From Streptomyces puniciscabiei (GTDB lineage Bacteria > Actinomycetota > Actinomycetes > Streptomycetales > Streptomycetaceae): DNA of 64,000 nt. The translations under genes were made by a program, and so were the position numbers. The notes beneath the pieces are model-generated. The model searched no databases and was not told where the DNA came from. It saw only the letters and a program-made list of their open reading frames with translations. The stretch is from positions 1 to 64,000 of the forward strand of contig NZ_VFNX01000004.1 in NCBI RefSeq assembly GCF_006715785.1, written 5' to 3'. The first letter of the stretch is position 1; each line of letters starts with the position of its first letter. Shown here one piece after another: positions 17,817 through 26,390 of the stretch.

Positions 17817-19307
17817 ATGATGGCCGGCAGCGCGCACGCCACACTCGCCGGATTCCGGCGCTCACGCTCACCGCGCACGTCCCGCGGCACCCGGGCGGTC
17901 CGCTCCACCGCCCCGCTCGCGGCCGTGGCCGCCGCCTTCGCCCTGGCCCAACTCCTCCTGGTCCGGCCCGGCATGGGCCTCGGCTGGGACGAGACGGTGT
18001 ACGTCAGCCAGGTCAGTCCCCAGGCCCCCGCCGCCTTCTTCAGCGCACCCCGGGCCCGGGGCGTCTCCCTGCTCGTCGCGCCCGTCGCCTCCTGGTCCAC
18101 CTCCACGGCACTGCTGCGGATCTACCTCGCCGTCCTGTCCGGCCTCGCCCTGTACCTGGCCCTGCGTGCCTGGCGCGGCCTGTTCCCGGCGCGCGTCCTC
18201 GCCCTCGCCGGCGCCCTCTTCGCCTCCCTGTGGGTCACCCTGTTCTACGGCCCGCAGGCCATGCCCAACTACTGGGTCGCCGTCGGCGCCCTGGCCGCCG
18301 TCGCCTGCTTCCTGCGCGCCCGCGCCGCACGAGCCGGGCCCGGCGCCCTGTGGGGCCTGGCGGCGAGTGCCGCGCTCATGGCCCTGATGCGGCCCATGGA
18401 CGCCGTATGGGCGGTGCTGCCGCTGCTCGCCCTCGGCCTCGCACGCCGCCACTGGCGGGCACTCGCGATCCTGCTCGCCGGGCTCGCGGGCGGCAGCGCC
18501 GAGTGGGTGATCGAGGCGTACGCCGACTACGGCGGCCTGCTGCGCCGGATGTCCGAGGGCTCGGAGATCCAGGGCGGCCTCGGCTGGCACCTCGCCGTCG
18601 TCGACCAGGTGCGCAGCCTCGGCGGCCGGGCGCTGTGCCGGCCGTGCACCGGCGCCCTGCCCAACCCGGTGGTCACCGTCTGGTGGTTCGTCCTGCCGCT
18701 GCTCGCCGTGCTCGGGCTCGTCGTCGCCGTCCGAGCCCGGCGGACGACGGCCACGCTGCTGCCGCTCGCCTGCGCGGCCACCGCCGCCTTCCCGTATCTG
18801 TTCATGATCGGCTACGCCGCACCGCGCTTCCTGCTGCCGGCCTACGCCCTGCTCGCGCTCCCGGTCGCCGGCGCGCTGGCGTACCTGGTCACGGCGCCGC
18901 GCGGGCCCTGGCGGCCGGTCGTCGCCACACTGCTGTGCCTCGGACTGGCCGGCCACCTCGCGGTGCAGCTGGCCGTCCTGGAGAACACGGTCGACGGCAC
19001 CACCGAGGCCCACCGCGGCTGGTCCCGCACGGCCGACGCGCTGCACCGGCTGGGCGTCCGACCGCCCTGCCTGCTCACCGGGGACGGGGCCATCCCGGTC
19101 GCGTTCTACACCGGCTGCTCCTCGGCCGCGACGGCCGGGCACAACGCCAACAGCACGGAGGAGGCCATCCTCCGGACCGCCCGGCGGATCCCGGTCGCCG
19201 CGCTGGTGCCCGACGGAACCCGGCCGCCCGGATACGCCCGCGACTGGCCGTCCGAACCGCTGGGCGGACAGCGGCTGTACTACGCCGTACCCGGGGGCGG
19301 CCGATGA
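17817..19307 (+). CDS. GT-C-type polytopic membrane glycosyltransferase-like protein
   Basis: Predicted integral membrane protein, about 496 residues with ten or more hydrophobic helices. The first external loop carries GLGWDETVYVSQV, the Asp-Glu motif expected in GT-C mannosyl/arabinosyl-type transferases that use polyprenyl-phosphate sugars. The C-terminal third is extracytoplasmic-like (RWSRTADALHRLG-like region and PVAFYTGCSSAATAGHN). Adjacent ATG codons at 17817 and 17820 follow an AGAGGGG site. The gene overlaps the next membrane protein gene by 4 bp, so they are co-translated, and it shares a BlaI-like operator region. Donor and acceptor unknown. Confidence 0.8.
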   Translation: MMAGSAHATLAGFRRSRSPRTSRGTRAVRSTAPLAAVAAAFALAQLLLVRPGMGLGWDETVYVSQVSPQAPAAFFSAPRARGVSLLVAPVASWSTSTALLRIYLAVLSGLALYLALRAWRGLFPARVLALAGALFASLWVTLFYGPQAMPNYWVAVGALAAVACFLRARAARAGPGALWGLAASAALMALMRPMDAVWAVLPLLALGLARRHWRALAILLAGLAGGSAEWVIEAYADYGGLLRRMSEGSEIQGGLGWHLAVVDQVRSLGGRALCRPCTGALPNPVVTVWWFVLPLLAVLGLVVAVRARRTTATLLPLACAATAAFPYLFMIGYAAPRFLLPAYALLALPVAGALAYLVTAPRGPWRPVVATLLCLGLAGHLAVQLAVLENTVDGTTEAHRGWSRTADALHRLGVRPPCLLTGDGAIPVAFYTGCSSAATAGHNANSTEEAILRTARRIPVAALVPDGTRPPGYARDWPSEPLGGQRLYYAVPGGGR

Positions 19308-20284
19308 CGTCCCCGCCGGGCACCAGGGGACGGCCGCCGGCGTCCCCGCCGGACCTCTTCACGTTCCCGGGCCGCCGGCACGCCCGTTGGCACGCCGGTG
19401 TCCTGCTCGCCGTCCTGCTCGGCGGGCTGTACCTGGCCCGCCGGCACTGGCCCGCGCTGGAGAGCGGGGCCGGGCGGCTGGCCGGCGCAGACCCGGGCTG
19501 GCTGCTGGTCGGCGCGACCGCGGCCCTCGGCACCTGGGCGGCCTCGGCGCTCGCCCAGCAAGGCGCGGTGCTGCGAAGGCTGCCCGGATCCCGGCTGGTC
19601 GCCGCCCAGTTCGCCGCCTCCGCCGCCAACCATCTGCTGCCCGCCGGGCTGGGCGCGGGCGCGGTGAACCTCAGGTTCCTGATGCGCTGCGGCCTGCCCG
19701 CGGGACGCTCGGCCGGCGCCCTCGCCGTCAAGGCCACCGCCGGCGCCATGGTCCGCCTGGCCCTGATCGCACTGCTCGCCCCCGCCTGCCCCGGACTGCT
19801 GCGCCCGCCGCACCCCACCCCGACGACCCTCGCCGTCGCCCTCGGCGCACTCGTGCTGCTCGCCGCCCTGCCGGCCACCCCCTGGTGGGCGCGCTGCCGC
19901 CGGGCCCTCACGGCCGTGCTCGCCGACATCCGCGCCCTGCACACCTGCCCCGCGCGAGCCGTGGCCCTGTGGGGCGGCTGCCTCGCCTTCGCCGCGCTGC
20001 ACTCCCTCGTCGTCATCGCCGTCGCCCAGGCGGTCGAACTGCCCCTGCCCCCGCTCCAGGTGGCCCTGCTCTACCTCGCCGCCAGCAGCGCCGCCGCCCT
20101 GCTGCCCACCCCGGGCGGCCTCGGCTCCCTGGACGCGGCGCTCGCCCTCGCCCTCACCGTCTCCGGCGCGCCCGGCGCGGCCGCCGCCTCCACAGTGCTC
20201 GGGTACCGGCTGCTGACCGTGTGGCTGCCCCTGCTTCCGGGGCTGCTGGTCCTCGGGGTGCTGGTGCGGCGCAAAGCCCTGTGA
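19304..20284 (+). CDS. UPF0104/lysylphosphatidylglycerol synthase-like membrane protein
   Basis: Integral membrane protein, 326 residues, of the UPF0104/YbhN group that is related to the flippase half of MprF. Characteristic parts are QFAASAANHLLPAGLGAGAVNLRFLMRC near residues 105-132 and YLAASSAAALLPTPGGLGSLDAALALAL near 250-277, the repeated small-residue/proline loops of this family. It starts at an ATG overlapping the previous stop (ATGA). The pairing with a GT-C-like protein suggests a joint role in a membrane lipid or polyprenyl-linked glycan, possibly transport of the lipid across the bilayer; this is inference. Confidence 0.85.
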   Translation: MTSPPGTRGRPPASPPDLFTFPGRRHARWHAGVLLAVLLGGLYLARRHWPALESGAGRLAGADPGWLLVGATAALGTWAASALAQQGAVLRRLPGSRLVAAQFAASAANHLLPAGLGAGAVNLRFLMRCGLPAGRSAGALAVKATAGAMVRLALIALLAPACPGLLRPPHPTPTTLAVALGALVLLAALPATPWWARCRRALTAVLADIRALHTCPARAVALWGGCLAFAALHSLVVIAVAQAVELPLPPLQVALLYLAASSAAALLPTPGGLGSLDAALALALTVSGAPGAAAASTVLGYRLLTVWLPLLPGLLVLGVLVRRKAL

Positions 20285-20358
20285 GGGGCGGGGAGTTTCC
20301 CGCACGCCCACCCCTGGTAGGAGTCGGGTGTCGCATGCCGCACAGGAGGGGGAGAGCC

Positions 20359-21213
20359 ATGTCGGGGAACGACACAGCGGGGCTGCCGGGCGAGGCGTTC
20401 TTCACGCCGGGGACGTCGTCCTTCACCGAGTTCCTGGCCGCGCACCGGCCCGGGCTGCTGCCCACCGTGCCCGTGCTGCCCGCCGGGGCACGCATGGCCC
20501 CCGACCGCTTCCCGCACGGCACCACTGTGCTCGCCCTCACCTACCGCGACGGTGTGCTGATCGCCGGCGACCGCCGGGCCACCATGGGCAACCTGATCGC
20601 CCAGCGCGACCTGGAGAAGGTGCACCCCGCCGACGACTACACGGCCGTCGCCTTCGCCGGCACCGTCGGCCTCGCCGTCGACATGGTGCGGCTCTACCAG
20701 GTCGAGCTCACGCACTTCGAGAAGATAGAGGGCACGCCGATGACCCTGGCCGGCAAGGCGACCCGGCTCGCGGCCATGATCCGGCAGAACCTCGCCCAGG
20801 CCATGCAGGGCCTCGCCGTCGTCCCGCTGCTCGCCGGGTACGACCTCACCGCGCCCGACGGCGGCCGCGGCCGCATCTTCGGCTTCGACGCGGCCGGCGG
20901 CCTGTACGAGAAGCACGACTTCTACGCCGAGGGCTCCGGCTCGCCGTACGCCCGCGGCGCCCTGAAGAAGCTGTACCGGCCGGGGCTGACCCGGCGTGAG
21001 GCCGTCCTCGCCGCACTGCAGGCGCTCTACGACGCGGCCGACGACGACTCGGCCACCGGCGGCCCCGATGTGAACCGCCGTATCTTCCCCGTCGTGTCCG
21101 TGATCACGGCGGACGGCTTCGAGCGGCTGCCGGAGACGGAGACCGAGGAACTCAGCCGCGAGACGGTCCGGCAGCGCACCGCCCGCCCGGACGGGCCGCA
21201 CGCCGCGCCCTGA
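20359..21213 (+). CDS. prcB: Second (orphan) proteasome beta subunit
   Basis: 20S proteasome beta-type N-terminal nucleophile peptidase, 284 residues. The propeptide ends in FPHG and the mature protein would begin at Thr55 (TTVLALTYRDG). Relative to that threonine, Asp17 (in LIAGD) and Lys33 (in RDLEK) are both present, so the catalytic set is intact. DDDSATGGPDV near the C-terminus is a signature of actinobacterial PrcB. The strong AGGAGG site and the ATG at 20359 fix the start. No prcA, arc or pup gene lies beside it, and the N-terminal FFTPGTSSFTEFLAAH resembles canonical Streptomyces PrcB but is diverged. It is therefore a paralogue outside the main proteasome locus; the symbol is a family assignment. 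Confidence 0.9.
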   Translation: MSGNDTAGLPGEAFFTPGTSSFTEFLAAHRPGLLPTVPVLPAGARMAPDRFPHGTTVLALTYRDGVLIAGDRRATMGNLIAQRDLEKVHPADDYTAVAFAGTVGLAVDMVRLYQVELTHFEKIEGTPMTLAGKATRLAAMIRQNLAQAMQGLAVVPLLAGYDLTAPDGGRGRIFGFDAAGGLYEKHDFYAEGSGSPYARGALKKLYRPGLTRREAVLAALQALYDAADDDSATGGPDVNRRIFPVVSVITADGFERLPETETEELSRETVRQRTARPDGPHAAP

Positions 21214-21242
21214 CTGCATCAGAGGCCCGAGTTTCGCTGCCG

Positions 21243-21470
21243 ATGAGCGCGCTGCTCGCGGTCGTGCTCATGGTGCGGTTCCGCATCCGGGCCTACCGCG
21301 CCGGCGTGTACTGGGTCGCCGTGCTGTTCGCCGCCGCCATCGCCGCCGGAGACGGCGGTCTGGGCCTGGGCACCGTGATCACCAGCGCGCTGTTCCTCCG
21401 TCATCCTCGGCCTGGGCGTCCTCCTGATGGTGACCCGGGTGACGCGGACCGGCCGCCGGTGGTCAGGGGC
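21243..21470 (+). pseudogene. Frameshifted remnant of a COG4705-type membrane protein
   Basis: From 21243 one frame reads a membrane segment, FRIRAYRAGVYWVAVLFAAA and GLGLGTVITSALF. The next frame continues with VILGLGVLLMVTRVTRT from about 21400. Together they match the C-terminal helices of bacterial membrane-anchored proteins of the COG4705 type. The frame change near 21397 and the lack of a ribosome site or N-terminal half mark it as a broken fragment. Confidence 0.6.
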
Positions 21471-21860
21471 GGGGCAGGGTGTTCAGCCCGCGAGGACACC
21501 GCACGCACCCCCGACCCACCGCCGGCCGGGTCGGGGGTGCAGATGCGGGCGAGCATCCCCGTGTCCGGCGCCGTGGCCCGGTGGCCCGTGCCGTCGCACC
21601 GGGCACCGGCTCCGCGTCCAGCCGCACCGTGTCGCGGCCCTGCACCGTGGCGCAACGGCGCCCACCGCGCGAGGCCGGGGCATGGGCGGCGCGGGTGAGC
21701 GCCTCGGCCCCGGACGGGGGCCGCTCGAGCGGGCTGCCGCCCGTGCGGATCCAGGCGCCGGTGTCCGGGAGCGGTCACCGGAGGTCCCGTACCCGCGCCC
21801 GGCCGCGCAGGGCGCGTCGCGCGAGGTGGGCGAGCGGTGATCGCCTGCTGCACGGCGGCC
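21471..21860. other. Degenerate region, no intact gene
   Basis: Nearly 400 bp between the broken membrane gene and the response regulator. No frame has convincing coding content on either strand. On the minus strand, directly downstream of the response regulator where a partner histidine kinase would be expected, short fragments such as GRDTVRLDAEPVPG vaguely recall a kinase ATP-binding domain, but frames are broken and the match is weak. Confidence 0.35.
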
Positions 21861-22526
21861 TCATGCCAGTCGGTGGCCGATCCCCCGCGCGGTGGCGATG
21901 GTCCGCTCGCTGCCCGCCGCACGCAGCTTGCGGCGCAGGCGGGTCAGATACTGGTCCAGCGTGTTGTCGCTGACCTGCGCCCCCTCCGGCCAGCCCGCAC
22001 GCAGCAGTTCGCGGCGGCGCACCAGCTCCCCGCCGGCCGCGGCGAGCGCCGCCAGCAGCCGGAACTCCGTCGGCGTGAGATCGACGCGGCGGCCGGACAC
22101 GGTGGCGCTGTGCCGGACGGCGTCCAGCACGAGTCCGTCCGCGGCGGCCGGGACCGCCGGGGGCGCGGACCGGCGGAGCGCGGCGCGCAGCCGGGCGGCC
22201 AGTTCGGCGAGGTGGAAGGGCTTGGGCAGATAGTCGTCCCCGCCGGCCGAGAAACCGGACAGGCGGTCCGCCAGTCCCTGACGCGCGGTCAGGAAGAGGA
22301 CCGGGGAGAGGAAGCCGCCCGCCCGCAGCGCCTGGCAGACGTCGCGGCCGTCGGCGTCGGGCAGGCCGACGTCCAGCACGACGGCGGCCACGTCCGGTGT
22401 CGCCAGCCGCAGGGCGGTGGCGCCGTCGCCGGCGCAGACCGTGTCGAACTCCTCGTCCTGCAGACCACGGCGCAGCACGTCACGCAGGGCGTGATCGTCC
22501 TCGACGATGAGGATCCTGGGGCGCAT
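21861..22526 (-). CDS. OmpR/PhoB-family response regulator
   Basis: Two-component regulator, 221 residues. Receiver domain: acidic pair EDD at 9-11, phosphoacceptor Asp52 in LDVGLPDADG, Thr80 and Lys102 in PKPF. C-terminal winged helix: LTPTEFRLLAAL and TLDQYLTRLRRKLRA near residues 155-210. Start ATG at 22526 lies inside the upstream PAP2 gene, overlapping it by 47 bp, so it is probably translated from that mRNA. No histidine kinase gene is present on either side; downstream sequence is degenerate. Confidence 0.9.
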   Translation of the reverse strand: MRPRILIVEDDHALRDVLRRGLQDEEFDTVCAGDGATALRLATPDVAAVVLDVGLPDADGRDVCQALRAGGFLSPVLFLTARQGLADRLSGFSAGGDDYLPKPFHLAELAARLRAALRRSAPPAVPAAADGLVLDAVRHSATVSGRRVDLTPTEFRLLAALAAAGGELVRRRELLRAGWPEGAQVSDNTLDQYLTRLRRKLRAAGSERTIATARGIGHRLA

Positions 22527-23235
22527 CTCTCTCCACCGGCCCGTCGGCCGCGTCGTTCGGGTGGGGTGTGCCCGGCTCCGGGGCACGGGGGACGTGTCGC
22601 CCGGGCAGCCACCGGGCCACCGCGCAGACGAAGAGGCCGAGCCAGCCGACGGCGAGCAGCCAGCCGCCGACGACGTCGGTGAACCAGTGCACGCCCAGGA
22701 AGACACGGGTCAGCCCGACCCCCGCCCCCCAGCACGCGACCAGCAGGCACAGCACGGTCCTGCCGCGCGGGGCACGCAGGCACAGGGCCGTCATCAGCAG
22801 TCCCGCCGTCAGCGCGGCCGTGGTGGTGTGACCGGAGGGGAAGGACCAGCCGGAGGCGTGGGTCTGCCAGTCGTACCGGGGCGGCCGGGCCCGGGTGACC
22901 AGCTCCATCACGCCGTACCGCACCGCCTGGCCCGCGCCCAGGCAGACCACGCCGAGCAGCACGGCCACCAGCCGCTGCCGCCCGGTGCGGCCCGCGATGA
23001 GTCCGGCCAGGACCACCAGGACGTACGGCACGACACCCGTGCCCGTGGCGGTCAGGCCGCGGGCCATCGCCAGCGCGACCGGCGGGCGGTGCCCGACGGA
23101 CCAGGACAGCAGCCCGTGGTCCAGGCCGAGCGGGTCGCCCTGGTCGCTCACCAGCACGGCGGCCAGCGCGGCGAAGGCCATCCAGGAGCCCAGGGCCACC
23201 GTGCCCGCCCGCTCGGCGAGGTTCCCTGGCCTCAT
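22480..23235 (-). CDS. PAP2-family membrane phosphatase
   Basis: Membrane-bound PAP2 phosphatase, 251 residues with about six helices, related to undecaprenyl-pyrophosphate and phosphatidate phosphatases. Motifs: first motif region VTRARPPRYDW, second SFPSGHTTTAAL, third TRVFLGVHWFTDVVGG, giving the catalytic histidines and the closing Asp. A hydrophilic C-terminal tail (from about residue 215) overlaps the response regulator start. The ATG at 23235 has GGGAA upstream. Neighbours (DedA upstream, response regulator downstream) suggest an envelope-lipid operon. Confidence 0.9.
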   Translation of the reverse strand: MRPGNLAERAGTVALGSWMAFAALAAVLVSDQGDPLGLDHGLLSWSVGHRPPVALAMARGLTATGTGVVPYVLVVLAGLIAGRTGRQRLVAVLLGVVCLGAGQAVRYGVMELVTRARPPRYDWQTHASGWSFPSGHTTTAALTAGLLMTALCLRAPRGRTVLCLLVACWGAGVGLTRVFLGVHWFTDVVGGWLLAVGWLGLFVCAVARWLPGRHVPRAPEPGTPHPNDAADGPVERDAPQDPHRRGRSRPA

Positions 23236-23477
23236 GGGGTTCCCGTCACCGGCAGCGGGTGCGGCCGGGTGCCCGTCGGCCGCCCCGCGAGGCCGCCCGG
23301 CAGGCGGCGCGGGACGGTCATGGCGACGGCCGTGTGGTTGCTCGGCGACGCCCGGTCGCCCCGCGCGGGACACGCAGCCGGGGTACGGAAGGCCGGGTTC
23401 CGGGACGGCCGGTCCTCGGCGGCCGGCCACACGGTGACGGTGCCGTCGACCGAGGAGCCCGACAGGGCGGGGAGCAT
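23232..23477 (-). CDS. Possible small protein between DedA and PAP2 genes
   Basis: An 81-residue frame whose ATG (23477-23475) overlaps the DedA stop by one base (TGATG) and whose stop overlaps the PAP2 start (ATGA). That junction geometry is what a real operon gene would show. The peptide is Pro/Arg-rich without a domain I recognise, so it may instead be a decayed gene or chance frame. Confidence 0.3.
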   Translation of the reverse strand: MLPALSGSSVDGTVTVWPAAEDRPSRNPAFRTPAACPARGDRASPSNHTAVAMTVPRRLPGGLAGRPTGTRPHPLPVTGTP

Positions 23478-24139
23478 CAGCGGGCCTCCCCCTTGGCCGC
23501 CCTGCGGGAGCGCAGCAGCTCCGCGGCGAGCGGGAGCAGGGACAGGACGACGATCAGTGCGATCACCGGCAGCAGGTACTTGTCGACGTTGGGGATCGAG
23601 GAGCCCAGCGCGTATCCGGCCAGCGTGAGACCGAGGCTCCACACGAGCCCGCCCGCCACCTGCCAGAGGGTGAAGGTCCGGGCCGGGACCTCGAGCGCGC
23701 CCGCCAGCGGGTTCAGCACCGTGCGCACCACGGGGATGAAGCGGGCCAGCACGATCGCCTTCGCGTGTCCGTACCGCTCCAGCAGTTCCTCGGCGCGCTG
23801 CGCGCCCTCGCGCAGCTTGGCCGAGCGGCTGCGGGCCAGCAGCGCGCCGCCCGCCTTCCGGCCGAGCAGGAACCCGCACTGCGCCCCCGCCAGCGCGCCG
23901 ACGGCCGCCGCGACGAGCAGCGGCCCGAGCGAGAGGTGCACCCCGCTGTCGGACTTGCCCGTGCACAGCAGCCCCGCCGTGAACAGCAGGGAGTCTCCGG
24001 GAAGGAAGAACCCGATCAGCAGGCCGGTCTCGGCGAACATCACTACGCCGACGCCGAGCACGCCGAAGGCGGCGAGCAGCGAGTGGGCGTCGAGCACGTT
24101 GACCGCGAGCTGCGACGCCAGATGTGGGGGAGTGGCCAT
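23477..24139 (-). CDS. DedA-family membrane protein
   Basis: DedA/SNARE-associated (VTT) family membrane protein, 220 residues. These proteins act in membrane lipid scrambling or undecaprenyl-phosphate recycling. Seen: the family motif FAETGLLIGFFLPGDSLLF near residues 35-55, the GALAGAQCGFLLGRKAGG region near 100, and RFIPVVRTVLNPLAG near 130-145, the conserved re-entrant loop. The presence of PAP2 downstream fits undecaprenyl-phosphate handling. Palindromic elements lie upstream at 24190-24211. Confidence 0.93.
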   Translation of the reverse strand: MATPPHLASQLAVNVLDAHSLLAAFGVLGVGVVMFAETGLLIGFFLPGDSLLFTAGLLCTGKSDSGVHLSLGPLLVAAAVGALAGAQCGFLLGRKAGGALLARSRSAKLREGAQRAEELLERYGHAKAIVLARFIPVVRTVLNPLAGALEVPARTFTLWQVAGGLVWSLGLTLAGYALGSSIPNVDKYLLPVIALIVVLSLLPLAAELLRSRRAAKGEAR

Positions 24140-24189
24140 CGCCGTACGCCCTTTCCTTCGACTGTGGCTTCGGTTCCGAGAAGATCCGA

Positions 24190-24211
24190 CTACACATTTG
24201 TAGACGGTCTA
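24190..24211. promoter_or_regulatory. Two adjoining palindromes upstream of DedA
   Basis: CTACA-CATT-TGTAG (24190-24203) overlaps TAGAC-G-GTCTA (24201-24211). They lie about 50-70 bp upstream of the DedA start, in the AT-richer divergent region shared with efeU. The first has a TACA/TGTA core like BlaI operators but with a wider spacer than the site at 17762. The regulator is unknown. Confidence 0.4.
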
Positions 24212-24313
24212 TCGGACCACAAACGAATCGAGAGTGGCGAACGTTCCCGGACTTTGCCTTGCCATTGCCTACGCATGACCGGACGCCTACATGGTCATCG
24301 TCATCATGGTCGC

Positions 24314-24332
24314 GAAGGTAAGGTATGCCTTC
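24314..24332 (+). promoter_or_regulatory. Iron box (IdeR/DmdR-like) upstream of efeU
   Basis: The 19-bp stretch reads GAAGGTAAGGTATGCCTTC. It matches the actinobacterial iron box TTAGGTTAGGCTCACCTAA at about 10 of 19 positions, including AGGT, AGG and CCT. It ends 27 bp before the efeU start, where an iron-bound repressor would block transcription. Confidence 0.55.
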
Positions 24333-24359
24333 ACTAACTAACTGGGAGGGCAGCAGGGC

Positions 24360-26390
24360 ATGTGGGACGACGCGTTTCCGAGTTTCCTGATCGGACTCAG
24401 GGAGGGACTCGAAGCCGGACTCATCGTCTCCATCCTGGTCGCCACCCTGGTGCGGGCCGAGGCGCGCTCGCGGCTGGCCCAGGTCTGGACCGGTGTCCTG
24501 GCCGCCGTCGCCGTGGCGATGAGCTTCGGCGCGGTGCTCACCTTCACCGCCGCGTCCATGCCGCAGACCGCCCAGGAGGCGTTCGGCGGCATCCTCAGCG
24601 TGATCGCCGTCGCCTTCGTCACCGCCATGGTGTTCTGGATGCGCCGCTCGGCCCGCAGCCTCTCCGGCGAGCTGAAGGAGAAGGTGACCGGTGCCCTCGC
24701 GATGGGCTCCGGCGTGCTGATCCTCACCTCCTTCCTCGCGGTCGGCCGTGAGGGCCTGGAGACGGCCCTGTTCCTGTGGACCACGGCGCAGGCGGCCGGT
24801 GAGTCGGCCGGACCGCTGACCGGCGCTGCCATCGGCCTCGTCCTCGCGGCGGCCCTGTGCTGGGGCCTGTACCGGCGGGTGCTGAAGATCAACCTGACGA
24901 AGTTCTTCACCGCCACCGGCGCCGTCCTGATCGTCATCGCCGCGGGCGTCCTCGGTTACGGCCTGCGCGACCTGCAGGAGGGCGGCGTGCTGCCCGGCAA
25001 GACGGCCTACGCGGTCGACCTGGCGAGCAGCGTCGACGCCGGCTCCTGGTACAGCACCCTGGTCCAGGGCGTCCTCAACCTCACCCCCACCATGACCTGG
25101 CTCCAGGTGGTGGCCTACGTCGCCTACCTGGCCGTCGTGATGACGCTGTTCGTGCGCGGAGTGCGGGCCACGGCTCCGAAGCCGGCGAAGGAACGCCCCG
25201 GGCAGGAGCCGAAGGCCGGCCGGCCCGAGCGGCAGCGGCCGGTCTGGGTGCTGCCCGCCGCCGTGGTCGCCGTACCCGCCGTGGTCGCCGGACTGGTCGT
25301 CGCCCTCGCCAAGCCCAAGCCCGCCGGTGACCAGACCGTCGCCGTCTCCGAGACCGAGTGCGGCAAGGGCTTCACCGCGCCCAAGCCCGGCCGGCAGACC
25401 TTCCAGATGCAGAACACCGGCGGCAAGACCTCCGAGGTGTACCTCATCGACCCGTCGACCAGCGCGGTCTACGGCGAGATAGAGGGCCTCGCCCCCGGCA
25501 CCACCCGCGACCTCGTCGCCACCGTCGCCGGCGGCACCTACGCCTGGCGCTGCGTCCCCACCGGCGGCAAGGCCGTCACCTCCAGGGCGGTCACCGTCAG
25601 CGGCGGCGGCGCGGCCAAGCCCGTCGTCCCCGTCTCCGAACAGGACCTCGCGACCCCCCTGAAGGCGTACAAGGCGTACGTCGGCCAGGGCCTGGGCACC
25701 CTCGTCACCCAGACTCGCACCCTGGCCGACGACATCGAGCACGGCCACCTGGACAAGGCCCGCACGGACTGGCTCACCGCGCACCGCACCTACGCCTCCC
25801 TCGGCGCCGCCTACGGCACCTTCGAGGACTACGACAAGAAGATCGACGGTCGGGCCGACGGACTGCCGGACGGTGAGCAGGACAAGGACTTCACCGGCTT
25901 CCTCCGCCTCGAGTACGGCCTGTGGCACGGCCAGTCCGCGGGGGACCTGACCGCCCCCGCCCGGCAGCTCGCCGCCGACGCCGCCGGGCTGCAGAAGGCC
26001 TTCCCGGGTCAGGACTTCGACCCCGGCGACCTGCCGCTGCGCGCGCACGAGATCCTGGAGAACACCCTCCAGTTCGAGCTGACCGGCGACACCGACGAGG
26101 GCAGCGGCACGAACCTCGCCACCGCCGACGCCAACCTCAGCGGCACCCGCGAGCTGCTCACCGTGCTCAGGCCGCTGCTCGCCAGCCGCGCCCCGAAGCT
26201 GCTCCCGACGGTCGACGCGGACATCGCCCGCGTGCAGAAGCTCCTGGACGCCGCCCACGACGGCACCCGCTGGACGCCCGTGGACCGGCTCGCCCAGGCC
26301 GACCGGCAACGGCTGAACGGCGCCACCGGCCAGCTGCTGGAGGACCTCGCCCCGATCCCGGACCTGCTCGAGATCCGGAAGTCCGCCTGA
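24360..26390 (+). CDS. efeU: EfeU-EfeO fusion: FTR1 iron permease joined to EfeO-like lipoprotein domains
   Basis: Iron importer, 676 residues. Residues 1-275 are an FTR1/EfeU permease with seven helices and the two iron-binding REGLE motifs at 14-18 and 130-134. A charged linker and an extra helix (about 295-317) follow. Then come a cupredoxin-like domain (about 325-415, containing [15 protein letters not shown] and [10 protein letters not shown]) and a helical M75/EfeO domain (about 425-670, with [11 protein letters not shown] and [12 protein letters not shown]). In classical systems EfeO is a separate exported protein; here it is tethered to the permease. The gene is followed at once by efeB and preceded by an iron box, so iron starvation should induce it. 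Confidence 0.88.
   Translation: MWDDAFPSFLIGLREGLEAGLIVSILVATLVRAEARSRLAQVWTGVLAAVAVAMSFGAVLTFTAASMPQTAQEAFGGILSVIAVAFVTAMVFWMRRSARSLSGELKEKVTGALAMGSGVLILTSFLAVGREGLETALFLWTTAQAAGESAGPLTGAAIGLVLAAALCWGLYRRVLKINLTKFFTATGAVLIVIAAGVLGYGLRDLQEGGVLPGKTAYAVDLASSVDAGSWYSTLVQGVLNLTPTMTWLQVVAYVAYLAVVMTLFVRGVRATAPKPAKERPGQEPKAGRPERQRPVWVLPAAVVAVPAVVAGLVVALAKPKPAGDQTVAVSETECGKGFTAPKPGRQTFQMQNTGGKTSEVYLIDPSTSAVYGEIEGLAPGTTRDLVATVAGGTYAWRCVPTGGKAVTSRAVTVSGGGAAKPVVPVSEQDLATPLKAYKAYVGQGLGTLVTQTRTLADDIEHGHLDKARTDWLTAHRTYASLGAAYGTFEDYDKKIDGRADGLPDGEQDKDFTGFLRLEYGLWHGQSAGDLTAPARQLAADAAGLQKAFPGQDFDPGDLPLRAHEILENTLQFELTGDTDEGSGTNLATADANLSGTRELLTVLRPLLASRAPKLLPTVDADIARVQKLLDAAHDGTRWTPVDRLAQADRQRLNGATGQLLEDLAPIPDLLEIRKSA

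Noticed and set aside
21401..21922. Minus-strand frame possibly coding a histidine kinase end
   Set aside because: Only scattered weak resemblance; no N-, G- or F-box can be read in one frame.
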